Of a DNA stretch of 64,000 bases, positions 8,138 to 18,932 are shown one piece after another. The first letter of the stretch is position 1; the number at the start of each line of letters is the position of its first letter. The translations under genes were made by a program, and so were the position numbers. Origin of the DNA: an uncultured Clostridia bacterium (GTDB lineage: Bacteria > Bacillota > Clostridia > Christensenellales > UBA1242). The notes below the pieces were generated by a model. That model did no database searches, was not told where the DNA came from, and saw only the letters and a program-made list of their open reading frames with translations. Location of the stretch: the NCBI GenBank assembly GCA_944350085.1, contig CALVNY010000003.1, positions 23,665 to 87,664 on the forward strand, read 5' to 3'.

Positions 8138-11100
8138 ATTTTGTTAATGTACAAGAAATTTCTGAACTTGTGTAAATTATGTCCTCACCATTTTTTACAG
8201 TTAATTTTAAAATTGCATTAACATAATTTGGATACTGACCATCAACATCTCCATAAGTTAATGTAATAACTCCGTTTGATATTGTTGCAGTAACAACCAA
8301 TCCACTAAATTGGTCAGGTCCACAAGCGTAAGATATTACTTCAACTTGGATTGTTAAATTTGTATATTCTTTACTTTCGTCACTAGCATTTACAACCTTA
8401 ATCGGAGCATCTGTATTGATTTGAGTAGAGCCAGAATCGCTTGTTATATTTATTTCTTTAGAATTAAATAAATTTAACAATTTAGTGTTTTGTTCTAATT
8501 TTAATACTGAATTAGAATTAAATACACATTCTACACCATTAATTTCATTAGTATATGAAACATTGAATATTATTTCTTTTGTTTCCAACAAATATAAACT
8601 ATTTTCAATAACAACTTTGTCGGACTCAATAGTTACATATTCATTGTCCTCAACATTTGCTAATTCAATTACAATTTCACCACTAGAATCAGCAGTAATC
8701 AATGAATTTGAAGCATTGTTTATTTGAACGCTCTGTTCACTTGTTAACTCTGGGTCTAAGGTTAATGAAACATTATTAGCAACAAAATTAATTTTTGGTG
8801 TAACCGTTACATTGTAAGTGTTTGAAACTATATTATCATTAAATGTTGCCTGTACATCAATAATAAGTTCTTGACTATATGAAAATTTTGAATAATCAAT
8901 TTTTAAAATATATTTATTAGATTGTTCATCTTTTTCAATAACTGCAAAGTTTGTTGTGTTTTGCAATCTAAATGTGTAATCTGTTGCTTGAATTTGTCCA
9001 TTTTCTGTGCCATATTTTGAAGAAAGTTCTACAATACCAATTGTGTCATTATCTTGTGTTGGCTCTTCAACATTAAATGTTTCTTTACCATTATATAGAA
9101 TTTCCCAACTTGTTTCAACTGGCAACACATAGAAAGTGATGTTTGTTTGTAAATTATTATTTGAATTTACAATAAATGTAAATGGAGTTCTATGTAATCC
9201 TATGTTTGTGCTATAGAATGGTATTAATGTTATATTATTTCCATTTTGAACATATTTATCGTTTTCTCCAGTACTTGAAATACTAAATGTTAATCCATTT
9301 TTAACAAGTTCAACACTTTCAACATTTATAACATAATTTGTGCTAGTTATTAAAACTTTGTTGGTTTCCATATTTACATTGTAACTACCATTGTATTCAA
9401 CACCACCAGTTAATTGTGATTGAAGAATATAAGTTGTTCCTTCTCCATCAGGTATGCTAATAATATAATATTTGCCCAAGTTAGTATCAACATATTTATT
9501 TGAATCTTCAGTTTTAATATCTAAAGAAGTTGATTCAGTTATTTCAACATATTCCGATGAAATTACATAATTGCCTGAATATTCTTCACCACTTGCATTA
9601 ACCAACTTGTTAGTTCCTGTTGAAGTTGATTGAATATAATATTTTGAAGCCCCAATCATTATATAGTTGTTTTGAACAATATAGTTTACCAATTCAGTTA
9701 AATCAATTGTTCCTTCATTGCTATTATAAATGTTTAAAACTTTTGTATTGTCTGACAAAGTTAAATCTATTAATGAATCAAATGAAGCAACTACACTGCC
9801 TGCAATTTTAACATCTTCACCATCAACTTCTCCAACTTGTACCTTTTTATAATCATATACAATATTGTTAATTACATAATATTCGTTATTATTATATGTA
9901 AAGGTTTTAACTGCATCAATTGGCGATAGTATTGCGTTATTATTAAATGAAACAAACGCACTTACAATTTCCGATACTCCACCAATAGTGAACTTAATTT
10001 CAAATTTTGAAACTACTGAACTATGAATATTAAACACAACAGTTTGACCAGACAATGTTGCATAGTTGTTTGCAACTGAAATAGTGAACAATTTTGATAA
10101 ATCTTCTTTGTCTATTAAAACTTTTGTGCTGTCACCACTATCAAATGTTGCATTTTGAACTAATGTAACATTTAGTAGTGTGTACAAATTAACAACATTA
10201 TCGTTATTATTTCTAACAATCACTGAATATGGATTATCAGAATTGTAACTAGATGTAACAGAACTTATTACACTTAGTAGTTCAATAACAATTTCTCCAT
10301 TAGTTCCTGGTGTGTAGTAATATTCATGAGCATATTTACCATCAATCAAATTATCGGCAAATACTCCACAATACTTAATGTTACCCTCATCTGCAATATA
10401 TCTTAAATTTAGATAATATGGAATTCTAACTTCAGTTGTTTCGCTTACAGCCTTAAATTTTATACCACTAGATGTTATTGTGTAATAGTCTGTTTCACAT
10501 TCTTCAAATAGCAAATATGCTATTGTTTTTTCACCAGCACTATTTAGAACATCAATAGACATACTATTTGTAGTTAAAGGTTCAGAATCTGATGCTTTGT
10601 AACTTTGTTCTAATATTGTTCCTTCCATTGTGTTGAAAGCTTTAAATTCAACTGAACTTCCACCATAAATAGAAAGTTTTTGTTTAGAATTTGTTGAATC
10701 ACCAACACTTGTTTGATAATTTATTGTTACACCATTATTTGCACTAATGTTTGGTTGAAATGCTATGTTGTAAATCCTACTATATGATGCACCATTTTGC
10801 CATGTAATTAAAATTTTTACTTTAACCATGGTATTTACCTTGTTAGTTGGCAAATATACCAATGCACCTGTGTTTGGATTTAGCGCATTAACAATATTGC
10901 TTTCATCTTCTTCAATGCTAAATAATATTGTTGTACCACTTCTAAAATCAATATTGTTTCCATAATAATCAGTTATATAAATTGGATAACTTGAACTATT
11001 TTTTTGGTCATCCCATAGATATAATGTTTCTCTATTGTTTGTTATTCCATCATTAACTTTAATTGGAGCACTAATTTGTGTTCTATATATTGTTGGAGCA

Positions 11101-14100
11101 GATGATGTTTCATAATCAAATACAATTTTTACATTTGGTTTAAATGTTATTTTAAGAACTTCTTGATATGAACAACCATCTAATTCAACATCAATTAAAA
11201 CATAAACTACTTTGTCAATTTCAATGTTATTATGTTTTATTTTTCCATTACTTAAAGTTACATCATTGTATGTAAATGGATCTCCCTTTTCATCAACTAA
11301 TGTGTATGTTATACCACTTGTTATTGGAGTTTCAGCACTGTCCCCATAAATTATAGTAAATGGTGATAACTCTGTATTTGCTATATCAATTTCAACTCCT
11401 GCTGGAATATAAGTTTGATTTGGGCTAATTATTACATTAGGTTTAACTGTTAAAGTTAATTTTGTAATAGTATCCCCATAAACACTTGTGATTGTGTACA
11501 AATAGAATACTACAGTTTTGCTTACTCCAACATCATTAAATTTTAGAGTTGAATCATAACCTATTAATTCGTATGGATTAATTGTAGTATATAAGCCATC
11601 TGTGTTTTTAGATTTTAATGTTAGTCCATTAAAGTCTTGAACCAAAATTCTTAGTGCATTAAAATTACTTGTTAATGCTGATGGCAATTTACAACTATTA
11701 ATAAATTCTCTAAGACTAAATTCATTGTTTGCATAAACTTCTACATTTCCATCAACAGAAACAACATATCTTTCTAAATTATTTCTTACAGCAAATGTGT
11801 AATATGCAGTTGCACCATTAAAAGTTTCAATTTTTACTACTGTGTTTATTGTGTTGTAATCTTGAATATTAAATGTGATTTCACTTCCTTGTAATACTCC
11901 AGAATCAACATTTGCTTGTCCACTGTAAACTGAATATGTGAACATTGAGTCGGCATTATTAATTACAAAATCTATTGTTGAATCAGTAAATGCTGTTAAT
12001 TGATCTTCTTCTACCAATCCACTTTCAATTAGTTTTTGTTTGTCTACTGATAATGTTATAGTTTTATCAATAGAATTTGTATCTTTTAGGTTTGCATTTA
12101 AAACAACACCATTGTAACTTAATTCAACTCTTCTGTTCTTACTTATAAAGTTTTTTTCTAAATCTATAGTTGTATTATTATTTGCATTTTCATAAGAATC
12201 TAAAACAGGATAAGTTGTAGTAATTGTTATATCTGGCATTAATTTAAAGTAGAATTCATACATTTCGTTTGAAATTGAAATAAATACAATTTTGTAATAC
12301 TCAACTTCGTTAACACTATTTTTATAATTTAATTTTACTAAATTATATAAATTTACGTCATTTCCACTTGTTACATAGTTTGTTATTAATTCAACAGAAT
12401 CACCAGTGTAAACACTATAAACTTGATTTGTTTTCTTTTGTAATACAACATTTTTTATTATGCTATAAAATACATCAGTGTTATTTCCACCAATTAGTGA
12501 AACCAAGTTGTCAACTGCTTCACTACCATAAACATTCGTTATTGAATCATTATAAGACACTTCAACATATTTGTTGCTACCACTCGTATTTGGAGTTATA
12601 GTGTATTGTTTTTGAACTTCGTAAGCATTTTCTTCTGTGTTGTAATCTGTTTCATATTTAACAGTTTTGTTAACTTTTAAATAAATTAAATTTTCAGAAG
12701 TGTTTGTTAGTTCAACTGTTTTTGTTCCATATTCAACAAAGTAAACTTTAATTCGAATTGTTTCATCAGTTGTTAGTGCTTCACTTGTTTTTATTTCACC
12801 ATTTGTAAAGAATAAGTTATTTTGTACTAATTCGTTGTACTTTTCTTCGCCAAAGATGTTTCTTAATTTACTTTCAGGTTCGGTATCAGCAATTTGAATT
12901 CTTAAAATTGTGCTTAAATCATCAATTTCAGAACTATAATTTGAAGTAACTTTAAATAATTTTACACCAACATTATCAGGCTCATTTTCATCATATTGGC
13001 CATCAGTAAATAAATTGTATGTTAAGCCTGCTTTTATATTAAATGTGTTTGTATTAAATTGAATATTATTATAGTATGGCAAAACTCTAATAGTAATTGT
13101 GTTGTATGTGTAAGTTTCTGTTGTGCCTTGAACAGATATATTATATTTAATTGTAACACCAACATTTTCATATGTTTTTGTTGGTGAAACCCTACTTGGA
13201 ATAAACACATTAGATGAACCAATTGAACCATAACTATTATTTGATGTAACTTCATAAATCAAAGTTAAGTTTGCACCATTTTTCTTTAATTTATAATAAT
13301 CATCTAAACTCTTGTTTGTTTCATTAAATGTGTAAATAGTATTATTTGCACCAAGTGTTGTTTCAATATAGTTTTTACCTTCTGGTAAGTCAGTGGTTAT
13401 TTCCAAATTTGCTTTTACGGTTATGTAATAAACATAATCTGCACTAGCACTATTAAATGTTGAAATTCTAATTGCTGCATCAATATCTGTTAAACTATCT
13501 TTTGCATAAACAATTAACGAATATTCCCCACCTGTTGCCTTTAAACCACTTACTTGATAAGTTGGTTTTCCATCTACCAAGAAGTATATTGCATTTTTAT
13601 CTGAATTTTGACTATCAGCAGAATGATAAGTTTCAATTGTAAAAATTAAAGAATCTCTAATGTCTACATTGTCTATTGTTGCAGAAATTGGTGTTCTTGT
13701 TTGTATTACACCATCAATTGTGTCTCTTGCACTATGTTCTGCCAAAATATCAAACGAACTACCACCTTTTATTTTTTGTGAAGTTTGAGTGCTATCATTT
13801 ATTTGCCACAAATCTACGCCACTTTCATTGTTTATAGAATATCCTGTAACAACAACTTCAGATTGAACGATATTTAAAACAAATCTAAATGTAAACTTTG
13901 TTCCATTGTATTTTACATCATTTGAACCAACTGCATCTTCATACAAATAAATTGTACAAGTTATAACTACATTTATTCCTTCAGGTGAACCTTTTAAAAT
14001 AGTTAAAATTGGATCGTAACCGTTTGCTCCTGCTTTTTCAGTTACAGAAACATAACTTGGTTCGCTACTTACCCACTCGTAAATTGCATTGTTTTTAATA

Positions 14101-17100
14101 TCTTCACTTATTGTTTCTTCATTACCTACATAAGCAGTATCCAAATTTAAGTTTAAATTGTAATCTAGGCTTTTATTTCCATCACTGCCACCAAATTTAA
14201 ATTCACCTTTACTTTCGCCACCTTCGTAGTATTGCCATACCAATTTACCATTGTTTAATGAACCCTTAATTGATAAGGTTTGATCATTTGAGATTGCTTG
14301 GTTTGATGAACCACCAGCAGAATAATATGCCTTAACTGTGTTTTCTTGAATTGTTGCAAAAGAAATTTGAATATTTGCTCTACAACCTTCAAGGAAAGAA
14401 AATTCATCATCATTTACTGCAAGGAAAATATCTGCACTTGTAGTTGCATCAAAACATTCAATAGTTATCTTTATCATTCCATTAACCATTGAAAGTGTTT
14501 CGTGAATTTGTACTGCCGATTCATTTGATGTTGAAAAGAACGCATTTTTATTTTGTCCATTTAAGTTATTAAACCAAAAATCAAACAATGCAGTATTTAA
14601 GTTAGTCCTTTCATTGTCGCTTCCATTAAATGTGCCTGTATTGTCTAAATTTAAGTTTGTAACAAACATTTCAAAGCGTTGGCCAACAACCATTTTTACA
14701 GGAGTTTTAATTACTCCATCAACGGTTGTCCTATTTTGGAAATTACTTGTGCCTTCTTCCTCTGCTGTGTAAAATTGTAAATCTTGTAAAAATGAGTAAA
14801 TGTTAAACTTTATTGTTTCACTTGCAACTTTTATTATGTCGTAAACATTTCTATATTGCCAATTACCTGTTCCTTCTTCATCATATTTTTCATCAACTAA
14901 GTTGCCATCAGCATCAATAGGTTCGCCCAACACATTTGTTCTAACTACTGCAACATAAAGTTCAATATCATTTAATGTGTAAACACTTGTTGGGTTTGTT
15001 GGATTTGCTTCATCCATTGTGTACACAACGCTTGTGTTTAATGCTTCAATACATATTCTACCAGAAGAATCGTTTGTATAATTTATTTCGTAAACATTTA
15101 TTGTGTTTCCACCATAAGGCAATGTGTAAACCATTGGGTCACCATCAAGTGTTCCATCAACAGTTTTAACTCTAACTTTTAAATATCCATTTTTTGCTGT
15201 TGCTTCGCTAACAAACAATTTGATATTTGTGTAACTAGCATCCATTGTAAATTCTTTAATTAACGAACCACTTGTGCCAATTTTGTCTAAACTTAAATCA
15301 ACATACTGAACATTAGGATAACCATTGTTGTTGGTTGAATTAATGCTCATATCAGTAATTAAGTTTTGATTTAGACTAAACACATTTATTTGATTAATTT
15401 TAATGTTAACATTTGCAATTTGCTTAAAGTATGTTCCACTAATTTCGTCATATAATACAAACAATATACCTGTTCCGTCGTCTTCACGTTCTTGTTCTTT
15501 ATTTGCTGTTATTTTCCAAACCTTAGTTGAATCTTGCGAACTTGGATTTTTAACTTCCAACACAGTATTATTTGATTTGTATGTTAAATATTTTGTAACC
15601 CCCTCAACCAAAATTGGTGAATAAACAATTTTGTCAACTAATTGCCCGTTTTCATATTCCTTAATGGTTAATAAATCTTCACCCTGAATTGCTTCAACGC
15701 TATCAAATATGTCGCCTTGTTTAATGCTATATAATTGAAGGTCATTTAGCCTTACATTTAATGCACTATCTGAAATATTACTACTTGTGCTTGTTAATTT
15801 GATATTAAATAATTTTGTTAAATTTTCTCTTGTTAGTTCTTGTCCATTATATTTTAAAGATTCAAACAAGTTTAAATTTATAACTGTATTTCCAACTCTA
15901 AAATCTGTTAATTCTACATTTTCAACAACAATATCTTGTGATGCTGTTATAAACATTAAATCCATCAAAGCATAATAATCTGCTTCACGGTTAATAACTA
16001 ACCTTCCATCTTGTGTTGATTTTTCTTTGTACCAATTATAACCAGTAGTTGAAACTGTGTTAGTTTCGTTATCAACAACAATTTCGCCACATTGTTTTAT
16101 ATAGTCTAAATACTTGTTTGCAAAGTTGGTTACAGCCATAAAACCTTGACTTACATCTGTTTTAAAAATTGTGTCTGCTTCCAAATAATCTAAATACATT
16201 TGATATGTTGGTAAAGTTTTTGATGTGATTGTACTAGTTCCAGCCTGTAATGTTTTGAAAGTATATCTTATGCTTCTAAGTAAATCATCATCACCATCTC
16301 TTCTTTCTAAATTTTCTGTTTTTGTTATTTTAATAACTTCTTCATTACTACTTTCAGTTATTACATTTTTAAATGAAAATTTATCAGTATAAATTTCTCC
16401 CGTGCTTGGATTAATTGCATAAGTTGGCATTGTTGTTAAAGTAAAAGTTAAATCATTTTCATTAAAAACTATTGTGTTATTTTCTAGTTCACCAGGAACT
16501 TCTGAAAAATCTAAGCCAATATCAGTAATACTACTATCTACAAAAAATTCAAACTGGCTCCAAGTTGTTCCCCCCTCGCTGTCAACTGCTTTTATTCTAA
16601 CTTCGCCACCAACATTAAATTCCTTAATTTTATAGTAATTGTCACCAATTTTAATTACGCCTATTTCATCAAAGATTTCATACTCTAAGTTTGTAACTAA
16701 TGCATAATTATTGTCGTATAATTTGTTTTCAATTATGTAATAAGTTAAAGAACCAAATGTTACTTGTTTTGTTTTTACAATTTCAACTGTAAATTCTTCA
16801 CCAGCAACAACAGTTTTTGGAACAACAACTGCTTCTTGCCCCTTTAACACAGTTAAAGTTAAATTTTTAGTAGTTGCATTTTCAGGTGAAAAATTGATTT
16901 TCATATTAAAATTATCATTTGCAACCAAAACATCATTAATTTTTGAGATTGCAGTATTGTTTTCATCTAAATTATTTAACAAACTATCGCTATCAAAATT
17001 AATAGTTTCAAGATAAATGCTTTCATCTTTGAAAGCACCCGTAGCAAACAAGACACCTATAGTGCCTGCTATTAAAATTATAATTCCTAAAAATGCCCAG

Positions 17101-17126
17101 CCAATATATTTAAAAACTTTTCCCAT
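8136..17126 (-). CDS. giant membrane-anchored extracytoplasmic protein (2996 aa)
   Basis: One uninterrupted frame of 2996 codons. It begins MGKVFKYIGWAF followed by a single hydrophobic helix (about residues 9-31) that looks like an uncleaved signal anchor. The rest is hydrophilic, Asn/Thr/Ser/Tyr-rich and strand-like, with few cysteines, as in cell-surface proteins made of Ig-like modules. Repeated module ends of the form hydrophobic-x-P-N/D-V/I occur near residues 1629 (MPDITI), 1897 (KPNVII), 1997 (KPNVKI), 2124 (QPNISA) and 2777 (TPKINF). Near residues 2480-2570 a Y-x-G-x-Y...YV-type unit occurs twice. There is no LPxTG motif, S-layer domain or enzyme motif, so the N-terminal helix is the only visible anchor. 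An adhesin or cell-envelope scaffold is the best guess. It has its own promoter and terminator. Confidence 0.85.
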   Translation of the reverse strand: MGKVFKYIGWAFLGIIILIAGTIGVLFATGAFKDESIYLETINFDSDSLLNNLDENNTAISKINDVLVANDNFNMKINFSPENATTKNLTLTVLKGQEAVVVPKTVVAGEEFTVEIVKTKQVTFGSLTYYIIENKLYDNNYALVTNLEYEIFDEIGVIKIGDNYYKIKEFNVGGEVRIKAVDSEGGTTWSQFEFFVDSSITDIGLDFSEVPGELENNTIVFNENDLTFTLTTMPTYAINPSTGEIYTDKFSFKNVITESSNEEVIKITKTENLERRDGDDDLLRSIRYTFKTLQAGTSTITSKTLPTYQMYLDYLEADTIFKTDVSQGFMAVTNFANKYLDYIKQCGEIVVDNETNTVSTTGYNWYKEKSTQDGRLVINREADYYALMDLMFITASQDIVVENVELTDFRVGNTVINLNLFESLKYNGQELTRENLTKLFNIKLTSTSSNISDSALNVRLNDLQLYSIKQGDIFDSVEAIQGEDLLTIKEYENGQLVDKIVYSPILVEGVTKYLTYKSNNTVLEVKNPSSQDSTKVWKITANKEQEREDDGTGILFVLYDEISGTYFKQIANVNIKINQINVFSLNQNLITDMSINSTNNNGYPNVQYVDLSLDKIGTSGSLIKEFTMDASYTNIKLFVSEATAKNGYLKVRVKTVDGTLDGDPMVYTLPYGGNTINVYEINYTNDSSGRICIEALNTSVVYTMDEANPTNPTSVYTLNDIELYVAVVRTNVLGEPIDADGNLVDEKYDEEGTGNWQYRNVYDIIKVASETIKFNIYSFLQDLQFYTAEEEGTSNFQNRTTVDGVIKTPVKMVVGQRFEMFVTNLNLDNTGTFNGSDNERTNLNTALFDFWFNNLNGQNKNAFFSTSNESAVQIHETLSMVNGMIKITIECFDATTSADIFLAVNDDEFSFLEGCRANIQISFATIQENTVKAYYSAGGSSNQAISNDQTLSIKGSLNNGKLVWQYYEGGESKGEFKFGGSDGNKSLDYNLNLNLDTAYVGNEETISEDIKNNAIYEWVSSEPSYVSVTEKAGANGYDPILTILKGSPEGINVVITCTIYLYEDAVGSNDVKYNGTKFTFRFVLNIVQSEVVVTGYSINNESGVDLWQINDSTQTSQKIKGGSSFDILAEHSARDTIDGVIQTRTPISATIDNVDIRDSLIFTIETYHSADSQNSDKNAIYFLVDGKPTYQVSGLKATGGEYSLIVYAKDSLTDIDAAIRISTFNSASADYVYYITVKANLEITTDLPEGKNYIETTLGANNTIYTFNETNKSLDDYYKLKKNGANLTLIYEVTSNNSYGSIGSSNVFIPSRVSPTKTYENVGVTIKYNISVQGTTETYTYNTITIRVLPYYNNIQFNTNTFNIKAGLTYNLFTDGQYDENEPDNVGVKLFKVTSNYSSEIDDLSTILRIQIADTEPESKLRNIFGEEKYNELVQNNLFFTNGEIKTSEALTTDETIRIKVYFVEYGTKTVELTNTSENLIYLKVNKTVKYETDYNTEENAYEVQKQYTITPNTSGSNKYVEVSYNDSITNVYGSEAVDNLVSLIGGNNTDVFYSIIKNVVLQKKTNQVYSVYTGDSVELITNYVTSGNDVNLYNLVKLNYKNSVNEVEYYKIVFISISNEMYEFYFKLMPDITITTTYPVLDSYENANNNTTIDLEKNFISKNRRVELSYNGVVLNANLKDTNSIDKTITLSVDKQKLIESGLVEEDQLTAFTDSTIDFVINNADSMFTYSVYSGQANVDSGVLQGSEITFNIQDYNTINTVVKIETFNGATAYYTFAVRNNLERYVVSVDGNVEVYANNEFSLREFINSCKLPSALTSNFNALRILVQDFNGLTLKSKNTDGLYTTINPYELIGYDSTLKFNDVGVSKTVVFYLYTITSVYGDTITKLTLTVKPNVIISPNQTYIPAGVEIDIANTELSPFTIIYGDSAETPITSGITYTLVDEKGDPFTYNDVTLSNGKIKHNNIEIDKVVYVLIDVELDGCSYQEVLKITFKPNVKIVFDYETSSAPTIYRTQISAPIKVNDGITNNRETLYLWDDQKNSSSYPIYITDYYGNNIDFRSGTTILFSIEEDESNIVNALNPNTGALVYLPTNKVNTMVKVKILITWQNGASYSRIYNIAFQPNISANNGVTINYQTSVGDSTNSKQKLSIYGGSSVEFKAFNTMEGTILEQSYKASDSEPLTTNSMSIDVLNSAGEKTIAYLLFEECETDYYTITSSGIKFKAVSETTEVRIPYYLNLRYIADEGNIKYCGVFADNLIDGKYAHEYYYTPGTNGEIVIELLSVISSVTSSYNSDNPYSVIVRNNNDNVVNLYTLLNVTLVQNATFDSGDSTKVLIDKEDLSKLFTISVANNYATLSGQTVVFNIHSSVVSKFEIKFTIGGVSEIVSAFVSFNNNAILSPIDAVKTFTYNNNEYYVINNIVYDYKKVQVGEVDGEDVKIAGSVVASFDSLIDLTLSDNTKVLNIYNSNEGTIDLTELVNYIVQNNYIMIGASKYYIQSTSTGTNKLVNASGEEYSGNYVISSEYVEITESTSLDIKTEDSNKYVDTNLGKYYIISIPDGEGTTYILQSQLTGGVEYNGSYNVNMETNKVLITSTNYVINVESVELVKNGLTFSISSTGENDKYVQNGNNITLIPFYSTNIGLHRTPFTFIVNSNNNLQTNITFYVLPVETSWEILYNGKETFNVEEPTQDNDTIGIVELSSKYGTENGQIQATDYTFRLQNTTNFAVIEKDEQSNKYILKIDYSKFSYSQELIIDVQATFNDNIVSNTYNVTVTPKINFVANNVSLTLDPELTSEQSVQINNASNSLITADSSGEIVIELANVEDNEYVTIESDKVVIENSLYLLETKEIIFNVSYTNEINGVECVFNSNSVLKLEQNTKLLNLFNSKEINITSDSGSTQINTDAPIKVVNASDESKEYTNLTIQVEVISYACGPDQFSGLVVTATISNGVITLTYGDVDGQYPNYVNAILKLTVKNGEDIIYTSSEISCTLTK

Positions 17127-17241
17127 TTTTTATACCTCTTAAATTTTGGGGCTTAATTTTATTGTGCTCATTTTACAAAATAAAATTAAAATTATTTAAT
17201 TAGAAATTTAAAAATGCAAATTTCTACATTTATACAATTTA

Positions 17242-17269
17242 ATTATATAAATATATAAATATTTGTCAA
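17242..17269 (-). promoter_or_regulatory. consensus promoter of the giant gene
   Basis: TTGACA (17269-17264), 16-base spacer, TATAAT (17247-17242): perfect consensus hexamers. The inferred start leaves a leader of about 110 bases with no obvious structure. A strong housekeeping promoter implies the giant protein is abundant. Confidence 0.8.
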
Positions 17270-17333
17270 ATAAAATAGATTTTGTTTATATTTTTAGCCA
17301 ATTTTTCTAACTCAAATATTGTTTTTTAAAAAT

Positions 17334-17364
17334 AAAAAAACTCTTAAATTTTAAGAGTTTTTTT
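17334..17364 (-). terminator. terminator ending the S10-spc-alpha operon
   Basis: Long AT-rich hairpin (15-bp arms 17334-17348 and 17350-17364, opening at the centre) 9 bases after the rplQ stop, with T tracts on both sides. It is the first intrinsic terminator seen downstream of rpsJ. Confidence 0.8.
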
Positions 17365-17372
17365 AATGATAA

Positions 17373-17876
17373 TTAAACCAATTCAATTAAAGCCATTTCT
17401 GCATTATCGCCATTTCTAGTTCCAAGTTTAACAATACGAGTGTATCCACCACCTGTTCCTAGTTCTTCTTTGCGTTTTGCATATTTTGGTGCATAAATAT
17501 TAAATATTTTTTCAATTAATGGGTAATTAATTTCTTCTGTTCTTTTAACATATGCTTCTTTCTTTTCTTTTGGAAGACGCTTTTCTTGAACAACATTAAG
17601 TTTTGCCATTAATTTTCTTCTTGCATTAAGTTTCTTTGTTCCATCGTTAACAACTTCTCTTTTTTGTTTAACACCCTTAGCATCAACAACTGTTTTTGTA
17701 ACTTTAACGGTATCTTCATAAGAATTTATTGCAAGAGTTAATAATTTTTCAGCATAAGAAGCAACTTCTTTTGCCTTTTCAACTGTGGTTTCAATTTTAC
17801 CATTCCAAAGTAAATCAGTTGCAAGGTTTTTTAGCATTGCGTTTCTATGTGCAGTTGGTCTACCTAACTTTCTCAT
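17373..17876 (-). CDS. rplQ: 50S ribosomal protein L17
   Basis: Binds 23S rRNA at the bottom of the large subunit. It opens with the family signature KLGRPTAHRNAMLKNLATDL and closes with GGYTRIVKLGTRNGDNAEMALIEL. At 167 residues it is longer than the roughly 115-130 of the short form. The extra 40-50 residues lie in the middle (about 58-110) and are Lys-rich (VVDAKGVKQKREVVNDG...). Last gene of the operon, 18 bases after rpoA. Confidence 0.96.
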   Translation of the reverse strand: MRKLGRPTAHRNAMLKNLATDLLWNGKIETTVEKAKEVASYAEKLLTLAINSYEDTVKVTKTVVDAKGVKQKREVVNDGTKKLNARRKLMAKLNVVQEKRLPKEKKEAYVKRTEEINYPLIEKIFNIYAPKYAKRKEELGTGGGYTRIVKLGTRNGDNAEMALIELV

Positions 17877-17894
17877 TTTATTATTTTCTCCTTA

Positions 17895-18848
17895 TTATTC
17901 TTCATCGTTTCTTAAACTTAGGCCATAACTTTGAAGCTTTTCTTGAACTTCTTCAAGTGAGCGTTTACCTAAATTTTTAACTTTTGCTAAGTCACTTTCA
18001 GATTTTTTAGTTAAATCTTCAACAGTTGAAATGCCTGCTCTCTTTAAACAGTTATAACTACGAACTGATAAATCCATATCTTCAATGGTCATTTCTAAAA
18101 CTTTTGTTTGTTTGTCTTCTTCACGGCTAACTAAAATTTCCATTTCTGCCATATTTTCAACAAGTTCAACAAATAGTCCAATGTGGTCTTGAATTAACTT
18201 TCCTGATAAACTTATAACTTCCCTAGCAGTTAAAGTGCCATTAGTTTCTACTTCAATAGTTAATTTATCATAATCAATGCTTTGTCCAACACGAGTGTTA
18301 TTAACAAAGTAATTTACTTTTTTAACAGGTGTAAAAATAGAATCTACTGCTATATAACCAATAGGTGCATCATCTCTTTTATTTGATTCAGCAGGAACAT
18401 ATCCTCTTCCACGACCAATAAAAACTTCCATTTCAAAACTTGCACCTTCGTCCATTGTACAAATGTGTAAGTCTGGGTTTAATATTTCAACTTGGTCGTT
18501 AGGTTCAAAATCACGAGCTGTAACTTCACCAGCACCATACTTATTAATTCTAAGAATGGAAGTGAAATCTTTACTTGTATCCATTGTTTTAACTGCTAAA
18601 TTTTTGATGTTTAAAACAATATCTACAACATCTTCCATAACGCCTTTAATAGTACTAAATTCGTGTTGAACACCATTTATTTTAATACCTATTGCAGCAG
18701 CACCAGGAAGAGCAGATAGTAAAACACGCCTTAAACAGTTACCAATAGTAATACCAAAACCTCTGTCAAGTGGCTCAACAATAAATCTTGCAAAACAACC
18801 GTTGTCAGTTTCTTCACAAGTGATTTTTGGTTTTTCGATTTCCATCAT
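17895..18848 (-). CDS. rpoA: RNA polymerase alpha subunit
   Basis: Nucleates RNA polymerase assembly and contacts UP elements and activators. 317 residues: N-terminal dimerisation domain with RFIVEPLDRGFGITIGNCLRR and VLLSALPGAA (about 20-55), then a linker, then the C-terminal helix-hairpin-helix domain (SVRSYNCLKRAGI...NLGKRSLEEVQEKL, about 250-310). It starts ATGATG; the first ATG is 10 bases after AGAGAGG. An 84-base gap separates it from rpsD with no hairpin or promoter that I can support. Confidence 0.98.
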   Translation of the reverse strand: MMEIEKPKITCEETDNGCFARFIVEPLDRGFGITIGNCLRRVLLSALPGAAAIGIKINGVQHEFSTIKGVMEDVVDIVLNIKNLAVKTMDTSKDFTSILRINKYGAGEVTARDFEPNDQVEILNPDLHICTMDEGASFEMEVFIGRGRGYVPAESNKRDDAPIGYIAVDSIFTPVKKVNYFVNNTRVGQSIDYDKLTIEVETNGTLTAREVISLSGKLIQDHIGLFVELVENMAEMEILVSREEDKQTKVLEMTIEDMDLSVRSYNCLKRAGISTVEDLTKKSESDLAKVKNLGKRSLEEVQEKLQSYGLSLRNDEE

Positions 18849-18932
18849 ACGAAAAATACCTCTCTTAAAATTATTTGATTAAACCATTTACTTTTATAGT
18901 TTGCATATAAAAGCAACACTCTAATAATATTA

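Noticed and set aside
8136..17126. Sortase-anchored or S-layer protein
   Set aside because: No LPxTG-type motif or terminal membrane helix at the C-terminus and no SLH-type repeats; the only anchor is the N-terminal helix.
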